Shown here: positions 22,424 to 26,320 of the stretch, piece after piece | How positions within the stretch are numbered: the first letter of the stretch is position 1 | Layout of the letters: each line of letters begins with the position of its first letter | DNA from: DATESZ01 sp035283845 | GTDB lineage: Bacteria; Desulfobacterota; Syntrophia; Syntrophales; JACQWR01 | DNA length: 26,320 bases | Direction of reading: 5' to 3' | Assembly (NCBI GenBank): GCA_035283845.1 | Contig: DATESZ010000203.1 | Location: forward strand, 1-26,320 | Made by a program: the position numbers and the translations under genes | Notes under the pieces: model-generated | Told to the model about the DNA's origin: nothing | Databases searched by the model: none | Seen by the model: the letters and a program-made list of their open reading frames with translations, nothing else

Positions 22424-24493
22424 ATGATGATGGAACATGAAACCACGGATCTGACACTCTTTGTACGCACCTCCACGGAAGACGTTTCCCGGTGGAACCC
22501 TCAGCGGATCGTAGATGCCCTTATTCGCGAGACCGACATAGATGTGGCTACGGCGGAAGAAATCAGCAGGGAAGTGGAAAAACAGATTTTATCATCGGGA
22601 ATCAGCTTGCTGACAGCCCCCCTAATCAGGGAACTCGTAGGCGCAAAGCTTATCGAGAGAGGCCTTGAACAGGCAAGAAAGAGACACGCCCGTCTCGGAT
22701 TTCCCTTATATGATGTGAGTCAGCTCATTTTGCTGGAGAACAGGGAAAACGCAAATCTTCCCCACAGCCCCGAAGGGACAAATCTGATACTCGCCGAAGG
22801 AATAAAAAGGGAATATGCCTTACTGGATGTATTTTCACCCGATGTGGCGGAAGGGCACATAATTGGAGATATTCATCTGCATGGCCTTGGGTACGTCGAT
22901 CGGCCTTACAGCTCCTGTCAGTCACTTGAATACTTAAAGAAATACGGGCTGAACCTTCCCCATGCCATGACAGTGGCAAAACCGGCAAAACATGCGGAGG
23001 TCCTTCTCGCCCACATGGTAAGATTCAGCAGCACCCTTCAGGGACATTTTGCCGGGGTGATTGCCTGGGATGCAGTAAATTTCTCCTTCGCTCCCTATCT
23101 TTCGGCCATGGATGACAAAGAGGTCCGGCAGTTCGCCCAGATGCTCATCTACGAATTTTCCCAGTTGACATCGGCGCGCGGCGGGCAATCCATGTTCACG
23201 GACATCCACCTTTATTGGGAGGCGCCCCGGCATCTTGAGGGTCATTATGTCATCGGGACGGGAGGCGAGGTTACCAATAACACCTATCGGGATTGTCTGA
23301 CCGATGCCCAGCGCTTTGCCTGGGCGATAATGGAGGTATTCAAAAAAGGCGATGCCAGGGGGATGCCTTTCATTTTTCCCAGGCCCCTTGTTCACATCGG
23401 TAAAGCGTTTTTTCAAACGGCTGGACACGAGGCATTTCTCAGGCAGATATGCGAAGTGGCCGGGGAGAAAGGCAACACCTGCTTTGTTTTTGACCGGAGC
23501 AGTTGGATAAGAAATTCATGCTGTTCCATAAATACTGAGGAAGAAGAAGGTACTTTTAACGATGTTCGGGGCTCCTGGGAACGGCGTAGTTTTGCCATCC
23601 AGAATGTGAGTCTGAACCTGCCGCGCCTGGGTTATAAGGCCCACGGCGATAATCGGCGATTATTAAACCTGATAAGTGAGTACATGGAGCTGTCAGCTAA
23701 AGCTCATTTGCAGAAGAGAGATTTTATGGAAAAGCTTTTGTCCTACGGAGATTCAGGGCCGCTGGCCATGCTTACCACGAGGAATGACGGATATCCCTAT
23801 CTAAAAATGAACAAAGCCGTCTACCTGCTGGGCATGACGGGACTAAATGAGCTTGTCCACATTCACATAGGCAAGGAATTGCACCATCCGGCGGCCCTTG
23901 AATTCGGGCTTAAGGTGGTTGCCCATATGCAGGCGGAAGCGGAAAAACTGAGCCGCCGGCACAAAATGCGTTTTCTTCTGGAACAGACACCTGCGGAAAC
24001 TACGGCCTATCGTTTTGCCCGTCTTGATCTCAAGTATTTTTCTCCCGAAGCCGGGCATTTCGTAAAAGGTAATCTTTCCGGAGGGGAGGTTTATTATACC
24101 AATTCCACGCAACTGCCCGTTTCGGCCCAGGTGGATCCGATGGATCGGGCAAAAAAAGAAGGGATGTTCCACCCCTTGATAAGAGGAGGGGTAATGACCA
24201 ACCTATGGCTTGGCAATTACCTGCCTAAGCCGGAAAAGCTTGCCGATTTTGTTTCCCATGTATTCCATGACACCCTTAATGATCAGCTTGTGTTTTCTCC
24301 CGAATTTATCAACTGTGCCGCCTGCGGCCAGACCTCACGGGGACTGAAGGGCGCCTGTCCCATATGCGGCGAAAAAGATCCCGAAGGGATCGCCCGGATT
24401 GCCCAATATTTCAGCGGGATATCGGGCTGGAACAAGGGCAAACTGGCGGAACTCCGTGACAGGGGAAAACATATGGATATGACAGGGCTGTAA
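22424..24493 (+). CDS. nrdD: Class III anaerobic ribonucleotide reductase homologue, radical glycine replaced
   Basis: 689 residues. An N-terminal ATP cone (~9-95) precedes the glycyl-radical barrel. Along the barrel it matches the archaeal-type NrdD group: HLHGLGYVDRPYSSCQS with C165, ARGGQSMFTDIHLYWE, NSCCSI with C366/C367, FLLEQTPAETTAYRFA and EVYYTNSTQLPV. The C-terminal zinc ribbon is C631, C634, C645 and C648. The radical loop should read R-x-x-G-Y, as in E. coli RVCGY, but here it is RIAQYFSGIS: Q661 (CAA, 24404-24406) stands at the glycine. The flanking SGWNKGKLAELRDR aligns without gaps. No nrdG activase is adjacent. Three ATGs start the frame; the third (22430) has the better AGGAAG spacing. 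It is either inactive, uses an external radical, or has another role. Family call firm, activity doubtful. Confidence 0.92.
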   Translation: MMMEHETTDLTLFVRTSTEDVSRWNPQRIVDALIRETDIDVATAEEISREVEKQILSSGISLLTAPLIRELVGAKLIERGLEQARKRHARLGFPLYDVSQLILLENRENANLPHSPEGTNLILAEGIKREYALLDVFSPDVAEGHIIGDIHLHGLGYVDRPYSSCQSLEYLKKYGLNLPHAMTVAKPAKHAEVLLAHMVRFSSTLQGHFAGVIAWDAVNFSFAPYLSAMDDKEVRQFAQMLIYEFSQLTSARGGQSMFTDIHLYWEAPRHLEGHYVIGTGGEVTNNTYRDCLTDAQRFAWAIMEVFKKGDARGMPFIFPRPLVHIGKAFFQTAGHEAFLRQICEVAGEKGNTCFVFDRSSWIRNSCCSINTEEEEGTFNDVRGSWERRSFAIQNVSLNLPRLGYKAHGDNRRLLNLISEYMELSAKAHLQKRDFMEKLLSYGDSGPLAMLTTRNDGYPYLKMNKAVYLLGMTGLNELVHIHIGKELHHPAALEFGLKVVAHMQAEAEKLSRRHKMRFLLEQTPAETTAYRFARLDLKYFSPEAGHFVKGNLSGGEVYYTNSTQLPVSAQVDPMDRAKKEGMFHPLIRGGVMTNLWLGNYLPKPEKLADFVSHVFHDTLNDQLVFSPEFINCAACGQTSRGLKGACPICGEKDPEGIARIAQYFSGISGWNKGKLAELRDRGKHMDMTGL

Positions 24494-24791
24494 TTTCTTT
24501 CCCTCGACTATTCCAGAGAAAGTCAAGTTCCTTAAGTTCTGACGTACCCATCCCCTTCCTTTGCTTTTCCATAAATTTATCAGCCCTCCTGCCTATGACC
24601 TCCTGCCCTTGACACGGGGAGAAATGGTAAATATATTACGCCGGAATTTTATAGGTTCGTAATAACTCCCATGCCCGGGGTGGGCACAACGAAGGATGTA
24701 AATCACCCCCACCCCTCCCTCCCCCGTCGAGGGGGAGGGATACAGGGAGGGGGCATTTTCATATAAAGCAGACGGAAATACTGGCGCCCCT
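24494..24791. other. Non-coding spacer between nrdD and gmhA
   Basis: About 300 bp with no gene I can support. It contains a TGCCC/GGGCA hairpin (24672-24686) and a long C/G-rich repeat. A long minus-strand frame overlapping the gmhA start is an antisense shadow. No clear promoter or Shine-Dalgarno precedes gmhA. Confidence 0.6.
24716..24740. repeat. C/G-rich palindromic repeat
   Basis: TCCCTCCCCC (24716-24725) and GGGGGAGGGA (24731-24740) are perfect 10-bp arms around GTCGA. Further C-rich sequence before and CAGGGAGGGGG after (about 24743-24753) can extend the stem. This resembles dispersed C/G-rich hairpins common in many Desulfobacterota-like genomes; only one full copy is present here. 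The G-tracts might also form a quadruplex. Confidence 0.7.
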
Positions 24792-25376
24792 ATGGAAGAT
24801 AACATCGTAAGATCTTTTAAAGAAAGTAGCCAGCTTAATGAGGTTTTTGTAAACGAAAATCTGCTGAAGATAGTCGAGATAGTTGATGCGCTGACTTTGG
24901 CCTTGAAAAGGAGAAATAAAATCCTAATTTTTGGGAATGGGGGATCGGCTGCCGATGCCCAGCACCTCGCTGCTGAATTCGTCAACAGGTTCATGATTGA
25001 AAGGCCGCCTCTTGCCGCCATGGCCCTCAGCACGGATACATCCGTCATTACCAGTATCGGCAATGATTATGATTTTTCTGAGATATTCAGTAAGCAGATC
25101 AGAGCGTTGGGACAGGAAGGGGACGTAGCCTGGGGTATCAGCACCAGTGGTAATTCCCCTAATGTGGTAAAAGCCGTGGAGACGGCAAATAAGCTGAAGC
25201 TTGTCACCATTGGCTTAACGGGAAAGGATGGGGGTGCAATTGCCGGAATGGTTGATTATTGGCTGAACGTTTCTTCCAACAGCACGCCCCGCATACAGGA
25301 AGTGCATATTACAGTGGGCCATGTAATCTGCGAAATGGTGGATTTTAAGCTTTTTCAAAGGCCTGAAACAAAATAG
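24792..25376 (+). CDS. gmhA: Phosphoheptose isomerase (sedoheptulose 7-phosphate isomerase)
   Basis: 194-residue SIS-domain protein that turns sedoheptulose 7-phosphate into D-glycero-manno-heptose 7-phosphate, the first step of LPS-core heptose synthesis in the cytoplasm. Diagnostic motifs: FGNGGSAADAQHLAAEF (residues 48-63, with E62), ALSTDTSVITSIGNDY, WGISTSGNSPNVV and QEVHITVGHVICE with the conserved His172 and His177. Length is normal. The ATG at 24792 gives a family-typical N-terminus although no Shine-Dalgarno is apparent. It is followed 27 nt later by grpE, so it probably heads or joins a gmhA-grpE-dnaK transcript. It supports a Gram-negative outer membrane. Confidence 0.93.
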   Translation: MEDNIVRSFKESSQLNEVFVNENLLKIVEIVDALTLALKRRNKILIFGNGGSAADAQHLAAEFVNRFMIERPPLAAMALSTDTSVITSIGNDYDFSEIFSKQIRALGQEGDVAWGISTSGNSPNVVKAVETANKLKLVTIGLTGKDGGAIAGMVDYWLNVSSNSTPRIQEVHITVGHVICEMVDFKLFQRPETK

Positions 25377-25403
25377 TTAATAGAGAGGTGTTAATCGTCT
25401 GAG

Positions 25404-25961
25404 ATGATTAAGAAAACAAAAAAAGACCCGGCAGAACAGGAAATACAGGCTGATGACGGGCTTTCGGGCGAAATAAAAGGCGACGATCTTTCGGCCAGGC
25501 TTGAGGAAGCGGAAAAGAGGGCAACGGAAAATTACGACAAGTACCTGCGGGCTGTGGCAGAACTGGATAACTATAAAAAGCGCGCCATTAAAGAAAAGGC
25601 CGACGCTATAGCATATGGCAATGAAACACTTATCAGGGATGTATTGCCCATTATAGACAGCCTTGACAGGGCGACGGAACATGCCTGCAACTCTTCTGAC
25701 CTTGAGGCGTTTAAGGATGGGTTTAAATTGGTAAAGGAGCAACTGCTCTGCTGTCTTGGAAAGCATGGCGTGGAGAAGATAGAATCGGTCGGCACGGATT
25801 TTGATCCCAACCTGCATGATGCCCTTTTGCAGGTGGAAAGCGAAGAGCATGGAAACAGCAAGGTTGTTGAGGAATTTGAAAAGGGTTATCTTCTGAAAGG
25901 CAGGTTGTTGAAGCCGGCAAAGGTATCGGTGGGGAGAGATCCTAAAAAAAATAATAATTAG
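25404..25961 (+). CDS. grpE: GrpE, nucleotide-exchange factor of DnaK
   Basis: 185 residues. After a charged, probably disordered N-terminus comes the long coiled-coil helix (LEEAEKRATENYDKYLRA, then AELDNYKKRAIKEKADA) and the C-terminal beta domain with the family signature (FDPNLHDALLQVE, then KGYLLKGRLLKPAKVSVG). GrpE releases ADP from DnaK during chaperone cycling in the cytoplasm. dnaK follows 43 nt downstream with a good GGAGG, the classic grpE-dnaK order. The usual upstream repressor gene hrcA is absent, and I see no CIRCE element (TTAGCACTC-N9-GAGTGCTAA), so regulation differs from the HrcA scheme or is from an upstream promoter. Confidence 0.95.
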   Translation: MIKKTKKDPAEQEIQADDGLSGEIKGDDLSARLEEAEKRATENYDKYLRAVAELDNYKKRAIKEKADAIAYGNETLIRDVLPIIDSLDRATEHACNSSDLEAFKDGFKLVKEQLLCCLGKHGVEKIESVGTDFDPNLHDALLQVESEEHGNSKVVEEFEKGYLLKGRLLKPAKVSVGRDPKKNNN

Positions 25962-26004
25962 ATTGATTTAAGCACTAATAAGTTATGAAGGAGGAATAAT
26001 TATC

Positions 26005-26320
26005 ATGGGGAAGATTATCGGGATAGATTTAGGAACGACAAATTCTTGCGTCGCCATTATGGAAGGTGGCGACCCCGTTGTCATAGCCAATCAGGAAGGA
26101 AACAGAACCACACCTTCCATGGTTGCCTTTACGGAAAGCGGAGAAAGGCTCGTCGGGCAGGTTGCAAAAAGACAGGCCATAACCAACTCCGAGAACACCG
26201 TATATGCCGTTAAGAGGCTTATCGGCAGGAAATACGCATCCAAGGAAGTTCAGTACGACATAAAGGTCAGCCCTTTCAAGATTACGGAGGCGAAAAACGG
26301 CGATGCCCAGCTTACCGTAA
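26005..26320 (+). CDS. dnaK: DnaK (Hsp70), 5' part only
   Basis: The first 105 codons of DnaK, cut by the window edge. The start MGKIIGIDLGTTNSCVAIME contains the actin-like ATPase phosphate-1 loop, followed by EGNRTTPSMVAF and VYAVKRLIGRKY, all near-invariant in bacterial DnaK. ATG 26005 is preceded by GAAGGAGGA. DnaK is the ATP-driven chaperone that works with GrpE, encoded immediately upstream, and with DnaJ, which may follow beyond the window. Confidence 0.97.
   Translation, partial: MGKIIGIDLGTTNSCVAIMEGGDPVVIANQEGNRTTPSMVAFTESGERLVGQVAKRQAITNSENTVYAVKRLIGRKYASKEVQYDIKVSPFKITEAKNGDAQLTV

Noticed and set aside
24593..25063. 156-residue minus-strand frame across the gmhA start.
   Set aside because: It is antisense to conserved gmhA coding sequence and the C/G-rich repeat, with low-complexity content and no recognisable domain.
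25377..26004. CIRCE element before grpE or dnaK.
   Set aside because: Only fragments such as AGCACTAA near 25970 occur; the full 9-bp inverted repeat is missing.
1..26320. CRISPR arrays, tRNA or rRNA genes, transposases or integrases.
   Set aside because: No regularly spaced repeats, no cloverleaf-like segments and no mobile-element proteins were seen in either strand.

Overview
The window looks like chromosome from a Gram-negative anaerobe, most plausibly a Desulfobacterota (former Deltaproteobacteria) or syntroph-like bacterium. The grounds are gmhA for LPS heptose, a class III (anaerobic) ribonucleotide reductase, an ATP-dependent ketone-carboxylase operon with a UbiD decarboxylase, and G/C-rich dispersed hairpins between genes. 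The assignment to a phylum is inference; there is no rRNA or tRNA in the window.

Layout. 6-7801 (minus strand): a four-gene operon encoding an acetone/acetophenone-carboxylase-type HyuA and a HyuB carrying a fused gamma-like zinc domain, an acyl-CoA synthetase and a UbiD-family decarboxylase. 8003-11610 (minus): an SDR-type NAD(P)-binding protein followed by a three-part fusion of FAD oxidoreductase, cyclic-nucleotide-binding domain and PilZ domain. 11824-14218: an LsrF-like aldolase/thiolase and a zinc alcohol dehydrogenase, separated by a hairpin repeat and a small ribbon-helix-helix gene on the opposite strand. 14219-19976: an accessory, decaying stretch with a WYL-regulator remnant, a possible restriction-fold protein, a RelB-VapC toxin-antitoxin pair, a GES-motif hypothetical, a WYL protein without its HTH, an internally deleted DUF2779 gene and a frameshifted FtsZ paralogue. 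20010-26320: mainly housekeeping, with QueF carrying a basic tail, an HD phosphohydrolase, NrdD, GmhA, GrpE and the start of DnaK.

How the genes may work together. The left operon fits ATP-driven carboxylation of a ketone, then CoA activation of the resulting beta-keto acid. The HD phosphohydrolase and NrdD form a possible dNTP pair. Most striking are: NrdD with glutamine where the radical glycine should be; the oxidoreductase-cNMP-PilZ fusion, which predicts redox chemistry under two nucleotide signals; the FtsZ paralogue with both T7-loop aspartates changed to asparagine; and a run of genes with internal deletions around 14-20 kb. All calls are from reading the sequence and remembered family motifs; no database search was possible.
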